DNA from: Lateolabrax maculatus
Lineage: Eukaryota > Chordata > Actinopteri > Acropomatiformes > Lateolabracidae
Assembly (NCBI GenBank): GCA_031216445.1
Contig: CM062214.1
Span: forward strand, 15,468,001-15,532,000
Direction: 5' to 3'
DNA length: 64,000 bases
Numbering within the stretch: the first letter of the stretch is position 1; the number at the start of each line of letters is the position of its first letter. Shown piece after piece: positions 28,701 through 42,300 of this stretch. Below the pieces are notes generated by a model. That model was given only the letters and a program-made list of their open reading frames with translations, ran no database searches and was not told where the DNA came from. Both the position numbers and the translations under genes were made by a program.

Positions 28701-31700
28701 AAAGCTAAATCAAATGTCATTGCTATTGACATAGACTGATTGGGTTGATTTTTCAGGGCTTTTCAATATACGTGAAATTTTCTGCCAGCCCATTTTTTAA
28801 TATCCAGAAAAAAAAGTATGTGCACTTCTGGGCTCCTGTGATTTATTGGAGTGATATTGAAATGATTTTCAATATTTTCATTTTGACTGTAGGTCTGTCA
28901 CACACTGCACTGTAGACCTTAAATATGGATATGGATCTTAAATATGACAGTATTACCTTAAGTGTGATTACAACTATGGAACTTTTTTTTAAATTAATGG
29001 ATGTGTACAGTCTCTGTGATACTGCTTTGTAATCAGGGTTTCTTAAGTATCCTCTGTATGCGGCCACATCAACTAAGCCTGTCAGTCAATCTGTTGTCTC
29101 TGGAGACGATGGTAAAGTAACAGCATGGGCAGCCATTAATTTGTGTTTCTGAAATCCTATTACCGCCTCTTCATTTAAGGCTCGTATAAACACACCGTCA
29201 TGTGAGCATAAGCTACTTCCTACAGTATTTCCTGTGTGCACAGAGTGTTTTGTATACCTGAGAGCAGGCATTTAACCTTTGGGCCTGTGTTTCAGGCCAG
29301 GTCAGCTCCAGACTTAACTTGTGTTGCTAGTCAAAACAAACACACTGGGTGGTCATACAGCACCAGCATCTATTTTCAGAGTAGTGCAGTAGGACAAGTT
29401 AAAAATAAATAACTCACAAATGCTATAGTCAAAACAGAGAGAAGGGTTATCTTTTTTAGCCACAGGAATATCTCTGATGATATCACTTATAGTATGTGGT
29501 TTAAATTGTTCTGAAAGCCCCTGTGAGTCTTTTTTGCAGAGTAGAGAGATACTGAATAACAAGATAAAACCTAAAACATTATTATAAGTTGTTTGTTGTT
29601 TAGTGAATGTTTTCAACAATGCATTCAGATCCTTACATGTATAAATTATTTGGAAAAATTCACTGTGGCCATCTCTGTATATCATGTAGTGGCTTCTTTC
29701 TACAGTTAGGAACATGGTAGTGTCTCCAGTTCATTTAATTTGTTATTACTCTCCTCCTGGCATACAGCATTGCATTTTAACATTAATATCTCTTTTAGAG
29801 TAGTCTGGTGAGAGTTGTCTGAAAAGTCTTCTCTTGCCACAGTGAGTGAAGCAGTATTAATGGTTCTGTTGCAAGCAACATGCTGGGTTTCAAAGTGCCC
29901 CTTTTTATAGGACAAGGACTCCTTTTCCTCTGGGCTTTTAGTGAAAAAGGGTCACCAGTCCTCTTTTGTGATTTTCTCAGGGTAATGAAACAGTTGTGGT
30001 AATGTTCATGTGAATATATCACATAGTATATTGTAACATGTGTCCTCTGCTATCAAGTACCGTTTTTCTGTGCATTTTAAACCCATCATGTATTACATCT
30101 CATTGTTTTATTGTGTTTCTGCTCTCCGGTGTGTGATGCTTGTTACCAGGTTACTGCTAAGAGATTTTTGCTTTTAGCACATGTCGTACTTCATTGACGT
30201 CAGAGCTTTTTTCCACCCTCGCAACTACGTTGTATATGTCTCATTTCAAATCGAGGGTCTCTTAGAGAGCATATAATGAGACACAACAACAAAAGACCAC
30301 AAGCCATGGTGCTTTTTTTTTTCATTAGCTTCCACTGACACTAATGAGTTAATACTCTAAGGTCTAAAGTTAGATATGCTCTATCTTAAAATCTGGAACT
30401 TAACAACGCTACAGTTTAAGAGAAAAAGATGTATGAGTCATTTTTTTAAGCTGAATTGCAGTTACTGTTTTTTTCCCCCAGTCTGTTCAAAAATATTGCT
30501 GGATTCTTATTTGAAGATGTTTGTAAAATATCAAACTTCTGCAGACAATTTGAAACCAGTGCGTAGTTGGAGGTTAGTTTGACAAACTACTAACACAGAT
30601 AGTTTAAAGAAGACTGAACTGAAAAGTGAACTTTTATCTGTTTTTTAAATTCCCCGAAAAATGCCTGCTACTGTATAAATAGGTACTTCAGTAAGTTCTG
30701 AGAAGAGAAAAAGTGGACTTTTTTTTTTTATTTAAGTAACAGCTTCCAGAGAAATGACGATGTCGGACACATCTCTGCTCTGCCGTTGTTCATGCTGACA
30801 GAAAAATATATTCTTCATTACTTTGTTAATAGTTTTCTAACTTATTGATGTTTGCATTAATTTTATATTGACTTTTGCCTCAATTAAACATTCTTATTCT
30901 CTATGTTGTTTATGTTGTATTTTTCTTTGTTTTTATATTTTAAGCTTGTTGCTGATCAGTGTTGATATCAGACATACAACATTGCTTGTAACATGCATTA
31001 CATTCCTTTTTCTTCTTTACTTCTTTGACAATAGTGACTACAACTTCAAAATGTCTCAAAATTCCTGAAATGAAGATGTTGCAGCTATCATCTTTTGCAT
31101 TATTACAGCAAGTAATACTAATAATACTAATTACTATATATTTACCTCCACATACCTGTCATAAATTGGTATGAACCACATGAAATAGGTCACACATTGA
31201 GCTGACCTAAATTGGTTTGATCTAGTTACAGAGCAACAGTGATACTAGGTATGTTAAAGATCATTAGAAACCACAAGCCATGAGTCCACCCTCTGTGTTC
31301 TTCAATGACCTTGCGGGCTGAACGGCTGAAATGAGACCTTGCTTTCGTGCACAACAGCTTCTGTGAGTTAGCTCGTGCAGCAATCAGCTTGCCCTTGTGC
31401 CCCCCTCCTCCCACTGTGCGTGCTGTGCGGCCAACCCCTCCTGCCCAGGGGCGAGGACAGAGCAAAGCCTGCTGGGATGGGGGGGACCGGGGGTTGGCTG
31501 GCACCGTGCCACCTTCCCCTGGCTGCCTGGCCTGACTGGGGGCAAAGAGGGAGGCTGCTGTGTCTCAGATTGATGAGGACAGGTCTGTGGTCTGGGTATA
31601 GAGTGTTGCAGAACAGACGTCCTGCTGGCACATCCTGCCCTCTCTGCCGCACGCCCCCCAGCCCTCCGTACTCGCCTTATCGGAACTCCTAATTGTCCTT

Positions 31701-34700
31701 ATGAATATTTTAGAGGCGAGCAGGAATGGGAGTTCAGGGTTGGGGGTATGGTTTCAAGGGCCCTGACAGCTAATGATCCACTCACTGACCAGAGAGAGAG
31801 AGAGAGAGCAGGAGACAGAGAGACAGGGAGTAAAAATGGTTAGAAAGGTTTTCAATAATCTCTATGTTAATGTTTTTGTCTGGATTGTAATTTCCTTTGA
31901 TCACTTTTTAACGTGTGCCACCTTTTCTTTATGTGGAGTGGGAACAGAGTGTGTGTTCTCATTCTTTTTAATCTGTAGATAATGATGACATTGGTTTGCC
32001 TTTATCCTCAATTTGTAGTTTAATTCCCTCTTGTCTATACTGAAAATATGCAGTCCGCTGATTGAGACTGTTCTCTCTGACTGTGGCGGCTAATAGCTTT
32101 GTCACATCAGTCATTCACCACAGTCTCAGAGCAGAAAGCTCTGAAGGGACTGCTCACTGAACAGCAATTGCCTCATATTCAGTAAAATGGATGGGCTATA
32201 TTTAATTGGCAATCTAGTCAGTCAAATGCAGGTAATCATTTGCAGTATACAACAAGGAATATGATTAGTTTGTTCTTAAAATGTATCTGTCACTGCTTTA
32301 GATTTAGTGAGCATGACTCACTTCGGATTAATAGCTTACTACTAGTCTGAGCTCACAGTTCATTGCGTACCGTCCATTGTCATTGTCAGGTGGGGTTGAA
32401 TCTCACTATGTACATTGTTTTAATAGCTAGAACACAACAATATCAAAATAAATGCAGATGGTTGAGTTGAGAGCTTGCGCCTGCTCCCTCCCGCTGCTCT
32501 TCCTGTCCACTGAGTAACTAGACAATGGAATGAGCCAAAGGAAGGACATGAATCCAGCCTCATGTCCTGATATCAGTCCCCTCAGTAATGTATAATGGTC
32601 ATGAGATTAATCACGATATTCCTGGGAATTACAGAGGTCTCCTTGTTTAATAGCCCCTCACTCCTTCCTCACAATATGTGATGGCAAATGAAGACAGAAG
32701 AAGGCTTCCTACATTACAGTAGCCTGGTGCTGGGCCCTGGCATACAGTGCCTAAAGACCAACCAAAAGAGGCTTTTATTCCCCTCAAGTGAAGACTACAG
32801 CACCGCAGGGGAAAGGGTACATGATGGTAGTGAAAGTCTCTTAAGATGTTATATAAGAGCAGAAATATTCCTTAGGAGATAAAAGCCTTCGTATCAGCCG
32901 CCTCCCCATGCTGATTTCCTAGTGCGTTCACACTCAAAGAAGCCCTTTGATAAGCACATTAGATGGAACGGCCTGGACACAATAGTGATGTCATGAGGAT
33001 TAGCACGCTACCTTGCATAGTGTAGCGGCGGGCACAAGGGCTAATTCTCAGCACTGCAGGGCGAGAGGCTGGGAGACCTGGCTGAAATAAAGTAAGGGGA
33101 GGCCGGTGCACAGCAACCAGTTAAAACGTAGCTTCTATGTAGTTGAGGGAAGGCTGGAATAAACACAACATTTGTGTTGTACTCCACTTTTGGAACATTT
33201 TGTGTAATTTGCCATTACACTACAAACTGTCTTGCTGTTGAGGGGCCTGTAATCAGAGCTGTGGGCCTGCAATCAGAGCTGTGGTTCACCAGTCACAGGT
33301 CAGGTGGTGCTCTACCAATAGTGAAAGCTACTGTAAGTGAAAGCTACTGTGATTCAGGCACAATGGAAGAGACTATAGAAACAGCCTCTTCATGCCTTCC
33401 TTTCAGCCATCTCCCCCACAATTTTGAAGTTCAGCTTTTATACCGAACCACTATCTTTCTCCTTTCACCCTGCCTTCTATTCATGTACAGTACGGTGCAG
33501 TACATGAATAAGTTAAATGCAGAAAGCTCTCTTGACACAAGAGAGGGAGAACATCAGAGTGAAATTGTTTTCCAAGACTCACAGCAGCAGAGTAAATTGC
33601 TTGGGCCCATTTCACTGAAAGTACTTCTCAAGAAACAGGTGATGTAGGTGGCTTATGCAATGGTTTGAGTTTTATTTTTAATCCTCAGAATAGCGTTTAC
33701 TTCAATTTTACAATATAAAATTTGAATATAAAGCTCAGAAGTAATCTACATTTCCACAAGATCCAAAACTGAGCATAATGTGGGCATGATGTTAAATGAT
33801 GAACTGTTTAAAATTGTTTATTTTTTATTTTTAATAGTAGTTGTTAAAGGCAGAATGAGCAGGATTTGCGGTTTGTAAACCCAATATTAAAAGTCAGTTC
33901 TTCCCACGACAACAGAAGTGCACGCTGATTACGCCGCTTACAATTTGTCTCCTGGTCGCTACGTCTTTATAGAGTCCCGCCCTCACACCTGCTAGTGATG
34001 CGCGGATTGCAGTTATAACGTGGGCAACAGCGGATTGAGTGGGTCGGGTCATAAAAATAAAACATAAAAAAAAAAAATCTTTAATTTTTCAGAGATTGGC
34101 TGATTTATGCGTACATGTGGCTTTTGATGATGTCAGACACCATCGGCGTATCACTACTGCTCACTGTTATTGGCTGGGGGCTACACTACCACTGCCCAAA
34201 GGTCAATGCCTAGAAACGTCCCGAAAACAGTAAAATAAGAAAAACAGGCAGAGGGCAGGGTCTCTGCAGATAAAGAGACTGCCACACACTTCTAGTGGGT
34301 CACAAGTGATGATTGAGAGGGATTCTATGCATTGTTTTTTGCAAAATCCTGCTCATTCTGCCTTTAAGGGTACTCATTGGGCAAAATTACATTAAAAAAA
34401 GAATTTGCATTGATATCAAATCAAAGTTGTATGCCACTTTCCCTTTAACTACACTATAGCCTTGTGTACTGAACATATACTGGAAATCTGGAGAGGCAAT
34501 TACTGTGCTGAATGTTTCCCATGGTTACAGCTAGGTTAATAGTCAGGGCTCAGGTGGAGATGACGGATAGATGTTTTCTTCAGGATAAGGAAGCCTCAAG
34601 GCCTCCTGCAATGGAAAACATTTTTTTAAGAGAGGTTGAAGTATCACACAAGCAAACTGACGGACACGCATACATGCACACACAGACAATAGTGCCCAGT

Positions 34701-36338
34701 TGGTTTGACGTCAGCCACTCATAGTCTCATTTTTATTCGAAGAGCCAAATTTCTATCAATACAGGTTTGGACTGCTGTGAGAAAATAGCAGCTGGCCTTG
34801 TTCCCACTCATCTTTGTGAGCCTCTCAGGGCCCTGTGAATAGATTACACAAGTTCCCTTGTCTATACTTTGTGCAGCCCCCCTCCTGCAACAAACAGCCC
34901 ATATCTTTCATCAGAAATGCTACTGAAAATCCCAACCTCAGCTGTATTCACATCCAGCCAACTTTACTTTCCAAAGTACAAACCCCACAACTTGATTCAA
35001 CATTTGAGAGGCATTTTGAGTAGGCTTTTAACAAATTATTTTATAATGCAAACATTTTTTTTTTTTTGGATCCTGATTGTCTTGTAAGTTTTCCCTTTTC
35101 TAGGTCAGAACACTGTAGTGTCTGGAGCCGTCTGCAGCATTGACATATAAGAGCAAAGTTGATCTGGGGTCGGGTGGCCTTCAGGGCTCCATGTGGTCCC
35201 TTCTACGGCCATGTCTCTGCGCGGCTGCCTCTGATTGGCCAGCATGGGGAGCCAGGTTCTTGACAGGTGTTTGGAAGAAGGACACCTGTTTGGCCATGTG
35301 CTGATTTAGTGATCCATTTACTGGGAGCTGTGGGCAGCGTCTGTGGGACACCCAAAACATGCCAAGTCATTTAACAAAGAATTACAGCCATGCTTTCCCA
35401 GGCCTTTGATGTTATATGCATTAGAACGGCACATAGACGATTAACAGAGATAATATGTATTGTAGTGAATCATGTCATGTATCATGAAACAGATATGAGT
35501 GCTGCCTGCCCTTGTCGGTGCTATCTGGTTGCCGCTCACCCACTGTGCTGCTTCAACCCCTCCCTAAATGGCTTGGGCCAGTGGGTGCGGTGTACTGAAG
35601 GCTGGCCAGGCTTGTTGTGAAAGTAGAGCAGCCCTGCCCATCTTGCACAGCCGTGCCCGACCAGACTGACCAAGATATTCCCATAATGAGCAGGTTGGAA
35701 CTTAAATGTGCAGGTTGAGATCAGATCTTTGGCTCAATGTTGGAGAAAGTGCATAGTTTAACCCCAGTAAACACAGGCCTTTCAGGACCCTAACTAAAGA
35801 GAGTTCGTTCAGTAAACAGGAAATGAACCAGCAAGGCGTTTTCTTAGAATGAGAAGAATGCCACTGCTCTGTACCACACCAAACAGTAATGCATCTGTGG
35901 TACAGTGCTGGCCATTCATTATCCAGAGGACTTTTCTCTCTCTAGCTCTCCTCTGGGCATTGCGGACACCTATGTTTGAAGAGATGTGGGTGCTTTTCTG
36001 AACTTTCTTATTTCTGTTTCAGCTGTGCACAGCGTCACATTTCTGCCAGAACAATGTAGATTAACATATTTCTTGTGCCCAAAAGTGTACATCCCTCAGA
36101 AATTGTATGCATGTAATTGCATGGAGACTGAGTGAACAGTGAGGAATGTAATAATCAATGAGATTATGCAGGGGTCTCATAGGTTGCACAGGTTTTAGGA
36201 AATGTAACTTACACTGAGGTTGTGGTGAGCAGCGCTGGGTTAGCCGCATTGTCTGCACAGACCTAAACGTACTGTCACATCGCTGTCAGAGGATGTAGCA
36301 GCTGTAGAAATACCCCCCCCCCCCTTCTCTCTCTCACA

Positions 36339-36375
<37 letters not shown>

Positions 36376-39300
36376 ACACTCAACACAACACACACAAAAG
36401 TCACACACCCAACCCAACACATTCCACATATGCACCACACACACACTCTACTCATATAATTTCTGTTTCTCTCTCACACACACACATTTTCCACTTTGTT
36501 GGTGATGAAGACCAAAAACCAGAGAGTAAGGTCTCATTAGTGTGTGTAGGTTCCTCTCCTCTGGCTCATACTCTGACCCCTTCATCCACAGGAGTCAGTG
36601 ACCTTCCTGTAGACACGAGGCCTCCGAGGCAGCCCACAGACAGGGCAGGGCGCTGCTGTGGACCTGCAGTAGCCTGATAGAGGAACCTTGAGAGCCACAC
36701 ATAAATCATGTTTTGATGTACACTGCCTTGATATCGCAAGCTGTCACATGCTGTCAGCGCGTCTTGTTAACACCGCTATTCAGAGCTGTAATGAGGAGCA
36801 GAGAACAGCCTGTATGAAAGTGAGCAAAAGAGTCGGGGAGACTGCGTTCCATTTATTTGTTTAGTTGTATGACACATTTTTTTTCCCCTGGAGCAAGAAG
36901 GCTCTTTATACCACCACCCTATGTACTTATGAGCTCTTTGCTTTTACAATCATTTCTCAATTTCATGCTCAAATAAGCATCTTTGACCATATTTGATAAT
37001 CCATTTTATTCCCCACATGCATTAACTTTGATAAGATCCCATGAGTGACAACCTTACTGAATTACAGACTGGGACAGTCTGAAAGTGCTCTGCTGTAGGA
37101 TCTTCTTATGCAGGGGTTTCTTCCAGCTGGGTGGCTTATGATAACTGAAATATAATGAAAAATGCAAACACACATTTGCGGTGAGGGAAGGAAGAACAGA
37201 GAGGGATTGAGGCAGGAAGGGGGGGGGAGGGGGGGGGGGTCAAGAAGGAGAGAGAGAGAGAGGAAAAGGGAGGAGGCAAATATTTTGTTTCTCTGAACAC
37301 TTCTGAAGGGTGAAAGGACACAAGTTTCATTTCTGTTTCCCCTTGGTACAGAGCCTAGTATTGAACTACAGTTTAGAAAAGAAACTAAAGAAAAAATAAA
37401 GGACAAACACATAGTACATGTTGAGTTTTGTACATTTATATTTTTCTGTTAGAAATGTATATATTAGGTAACAAGCAGCATAAACACAGAGCCACATCTT
37501 GTATACTGTTTCTTTTCAACTGTGCAATTTCATTTCAGAAATTGAGAAACAAAGGCCATAATGACTGTGCTAGTCCTGATCCCGATGACTGTTTTGGGCA
37601 CAGCCCCCTCATGGACGACCATTTCGGCAAACTAAGCGAAGAGAGTGATTTAATGTACAAGCGCTGTGGTGTAAGTACTTCCTTTGTCCCCTGCTGTTTT
37701 GTGTTGATTCCTGTCTTTATGTTGATGTTCACTACAGGCGCTAAACAAGAAAGAACACAGAGGTTGTGATAGCCCGGACCCCGATGCCTCATATGTCCTC
37801 ACTCCTCACACTGAAGAAAAGTATAAAAAAATTAATGAGGAGTTTGATAATATGATGAGAAATCATAAAATCGTAAGTACTGTAAATGCAACGTCTTTGC
37901 TTGGCTTTGTGGCACAAAGGATTTACACTCTTTTCATTTAACTTTTTCCTCTTTTTTTACCCCCCCCCCCCCCAAGAACCTCTGTCAACTTCTTTCAAAA
38001 CTACTGTAGTTTGAGATTAATGCCCCCTTCCCTGGGTGTGCATTTGTTTCTTATGTTGATTTGTTCAGCAATTGATATTTTGGCACACCCTGATAAGATC
38101 ACATTTCATGTGAACAGGTGAATTGCTGCATGCTTCTGCTGGAAGATTACACCTTAGTATCATAGTCATGTTATCATAAATCAAACAGCAGTAGCAATAA
38201 ACAAATAAACAAAAAAGATATATATGTGTATATATATTATATATATATTATATATATATTATATATGTATATATATATATTATATATGTATATGTATATA
38301 TATATAAAAACATATATTATAGTCACTGTTCCTTGATAATGTAATGTTTACAATTTCTCCTTTCAGATTTTTCTGTTACCTCTCTCTCAGTGCATTCTAG
38401 CATAAAATATATCTTACTCCTGAACAGTTCCAGTAGAAGTGTTCCCAGAGCACACTAACACTACACTATCATTTAACATCTTCCCTCTCCTTCATCAAGT
38501 ACCACACTGGCTCACCCTCTAAAATACCACAAATCTTTTGTGATCTTATCATGCGTGACAATATTAGAATTGTGCAAGAACATAGTGCTTACTAAGCAGT
38601 CGTTTTCTCTATGTTCCTGACATGAAGAGCATCACTTTGCCATTAACAAACTAATGATAACACCCGACTGGCTCACTGGATAATGCTATGATGAAACGTT
38701 CTCACTGCCACCTGTCATTCTCACTTATGCTTTGCACAGTCAGCACTTTGTAGGTAAATGCAAGTGAGTCACGATTCTTGTAGTTGTGAATCCCTGCTAC
38801 CCCTCTCTGCTGTGCTGAGAAACACTGTACACAGTGGTGTTTCAGAAGGCAAAAGTACGTCTGTTGTGCTGACTGCTGCAATGCCAAAGTGATCACCTGA
38901 ATGCATGTTTTTGGATTTGTATTTAATGTGTGTTGCGGTAGCAATGAATATTTGTGTGTATTTTGTACGTATGATATTAATGAGAATAAACTTTTTTGAT
39001 GGTTATATGGTGTCACTCAATAGCCCTCAGATGTTGGGCAGAAATGTTTCTTAAAATATTCTGTTATAAAGCAGCTGCTGAGTTTAAAATGCACAATATT
39101 TTGGGAATGTATTATAATGTTAATGATGCCATGACAGCCACTGACCCATCAGACTCATCATCAGAGCTTAGATTTTCAGTGTGTTTGTGTGTAAATATCT
39201 GTGTGTGTGTGTGTTTGTCTCCCTCTTATAGCCCACAGCATTGCCTCAGCAGAACTTCTCCATGCATGTGGCAGTGCCTGTATCCAATCCTAATGCCATG

Positions 39301-42300
39301 TACCAGCCAGGAGGGACTCTGGGCAGCCAGGCCCTGGCAGCAGCCACAGCCTCCCTGAGTGACAGTGGGATGCTGTCCCCTCCACAGGCCTCGCTACACA
39401 GGAATGTGGGTTCAAGTGGAGGCCCCCAGAGGCCCACCAGTGCAGGCAGTGCAGGTTAGTGGACAACAACCCTAGAAAATTGGTCATGTAGTGTACTGAG
39501 GATGATCCAGACCACTTAGAGCATCTAGTGGAATAAAGCCATTTTGTGTAGAATTTGTATGCGATCACCGCATCTTTCATATTATTCTGACAATATATTT
39601 TTTGTTAGTAGAACAATTTAACAATTCTGGTTAAAAAAAAAAAAAGCAGGGGGAAACAGCTAGCCTGGTTCTGTCCCATGAAACACTCCTGCAAAGCTCA
39701 TTAATTAACAAGTTTGATCTTGTTTGTTTGATAACTAAAATGTAAAAATAATCTGTGGGTTTTCAGAGAGTTGTTGCTCTGTTCTACTTTTTTTGATGAA
39801 CAACAGTTAATCTGTGCACCCAGCATTTCTCTCAGAGTTCACACTAGTTGCCTTGCAGCTTTACATAACCCCCATGTAAAACCACAACGCTGGACAGGTG
39901 TTACTGGGTGGTTTTTAGCTTTGGCTGGAACCAAGCTCGAAGTTCCCCATTGCCTCCACTCTAAATGCTAAACTAGGGTAATTTTCTCATATCTCCAGCA
40001 TCGTATGTAGCTCATACACGTAGTTTGGTATCAATCTTCTCATCTAAATCTTTGCAGGAAAGTAAATAAGCACAAGTTTATTTCCTAAAGTGTTACACTA
40101 TTCCTTTAAGGTAACTTTAGGGTTTCTTTGTTTATCACTAATACACTAATAACACAATACATACAGAGTTTACACTTTTTAGTTTTTTAATATGGCATTA
40201 AGGGGCCCTGAGGTCAAGCAGTCATGTCATACTAACACCCTTAAACTGGTGTTTGTGTGATATATTTTTTCACACCCTCCGAAGTACTCATCATCACACC
40301 TTTCCCTGTATCAGCATTGTGGAAAAATGATGTCACTCTACACTAGTACTTGTATGACTGGTCTGACTCAGTCAAGATGGCTTTTGCAAGATTCAGCTTC
40401 ACTGCATACGATGATGAGGTGTGAAATGCCTCATTCAAAATTAACCACATATCAGAATTGGCTGTCACCTACCCATCCGCAGGGGGTTTACTTAGTGGTT
40501 GTTTTTCCACAATAACTCTTTTGTTATTTGCTGCAAGGTCTCTATTGTTTTTTTATATTTTCATTGTTATGATTCATGTTGGATCAGCGTATTTCAAAAG
40601 CTAAAAAAGAATGCCCAGGCTCATGTGGCATACTGGCATTGTGTGCTTTAAATTTACGTGTATCTCTTGAAAGCGTCTCTGTTAAAGAGAGGCTCCAATA
40701 GATATCTGATTTCCAAGAAAATTAATAATTGCTTGTTGAATGTGCGTCCTCATTGTGGGATGCTGCATTCAATCTTCAACTTTATTGACATTACAAAAAC
40801 CATGGTGAACACGGCTCCATGTCACTCTCTTTAATCATATATTGAACATTTCCCAACTGTGAGGACACTGGCTGGAACACATGCCTCCCTTTCGTGTGCT
40901 GTGAAGATAGATCTACATGACATTTTCATGTCTGGTCTGGCATCTCCATCACATGCTCTGCTAGCTTGCAGAAGGATGCAGATGGTTTATCATATCACTC
41001 TGTGCATCTCATTAGGTGGCATGCTGGATACCACAGACCTTTCAGTGCCAAGTGGTGTGGGCTCCAGCCCAGCGGGTAAGTCCTCCCAGAGAGATTCATT
41101 AGCTCTCTGTAGCTCTGCCCAATAGGCCTCCTGGTTAGCACGCGAGCTGGATAGTTGCATATCCATCTGTGATTGGTTCAAGACAGTTGTCAATATCATT
41201 GACTGATAGCCTTCGCCGACTGTATTTTCACTGCATGCAAAGGGAATACATGTGTTGCTCCTCTCAACAGAGGAAATGTATGATATGCTTGTGAAATGCA
41301 TGTTTGAGAGATGGGCAATGGCTCAGCAGCATTCACACAGAATGGTGTTTGCGCTTCGAACCAACCCGTGTAACCAGGCAAGGCAATGAGCTGTCAAACT
41401 GACTTTGGCAGGTAAATAAACGCAGCGTTTCTTTTAAACTTGTCACCTCTATGTGGTCCTCCCTCCTCCTGTTTCCTTCCCTCTATTGACAGGTGCATCT
41501 GTTTTCCCCCACCACTCTGGCAGCCCTTATAAGGCTGGAGAGGGTCTGTAAGATGCCTAGACCAGCATAACCCTGTAGGTATTCCGGCCATGACATCCCA
41601 CTAAGTCCTCAGTACACAATGACCGGACAGCCTGTCATGGCTGCAATGTGCTGTGTGAGAGGCGGAGGCAGGTGGAGTTTAACTCTTTCCCTGTCACTTA
41701 GCTGGCTGTACTCCATATAGTATTTCTGACAAAATATGGCAGTATGGGGTTACGAGATGGCAATATATTTCATATTCATAGCTTTTGGCAGACCATAAGG
41801 ATATAAGCTTACAATAGGATATTTGGTTAGGTATTGATTAGAACATATGGAGACCACTTCAAATTAGTTTACAGTCAGCATTTTAAAGAGAGTGCTGGGT
41901 AAGTTTTAAGTTTGGGGTGTGGTATCGGGTCGGGGTTAGAGTTAGGATCTTCTGCCAGGGGGCGTCAGTGTTTGGCACAGTGTGAGCATGCTGCAGCTGT
42001 TGTTTGTACCAAGTGTGTAGAACAGCAGAGACTACAGGGAGGTGAAACCTCTCCAGCCCTGCTGTCAGATGACCATTCCTGACATAGTTCTGATTTTTCA
42101 CAAGTAGCAGCTATGACCACAGCAGAAACCTTTCAAAGTGGCCAGATGGAAGATGTGCCATTTAATATCTTCTCTCCTGTTTGATGGTGTCACCACAGAG
42201 AGAAGATTACTGGTTGTGCTGATTGCGAAAATTCCCTGACTTGCATGCACACATATGTTGATATCACAGTGAACATTATTGGCAAGATTATTCTAGCAAA

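Larger units (their letters stand above)
21870..37538 (+). other. mef2a: mef2a 15.7-kb intron upstream of the alpha exons
   Basis: The largest intron. It contains candidate conserved non-coding stretches (25040-25760, 32060-33010), a hairpin (27090-27126), GC islands (31370-31690, 35160-35640), tandem duplications (33239-33345), a MITE with 24-bp perfect terminal repeats (33844-34367), a C12/CT/CA tract (36313-36372) and a G9AG11 tract (37219-37239). No gene is seen inside. Confidence 0.85.

Noticed and set aside
33174..33647. 157-codon open frame in a mef2a intron
   Set aside because: Contains tandem duplications of 20 and 16 bp that would shift the frame, and has no family resemblance.
38219..38306. 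TA tract as a structured RNA or origin-like element
   Set aside because: An ordinary, imperfect dinucleotide microsatellite.
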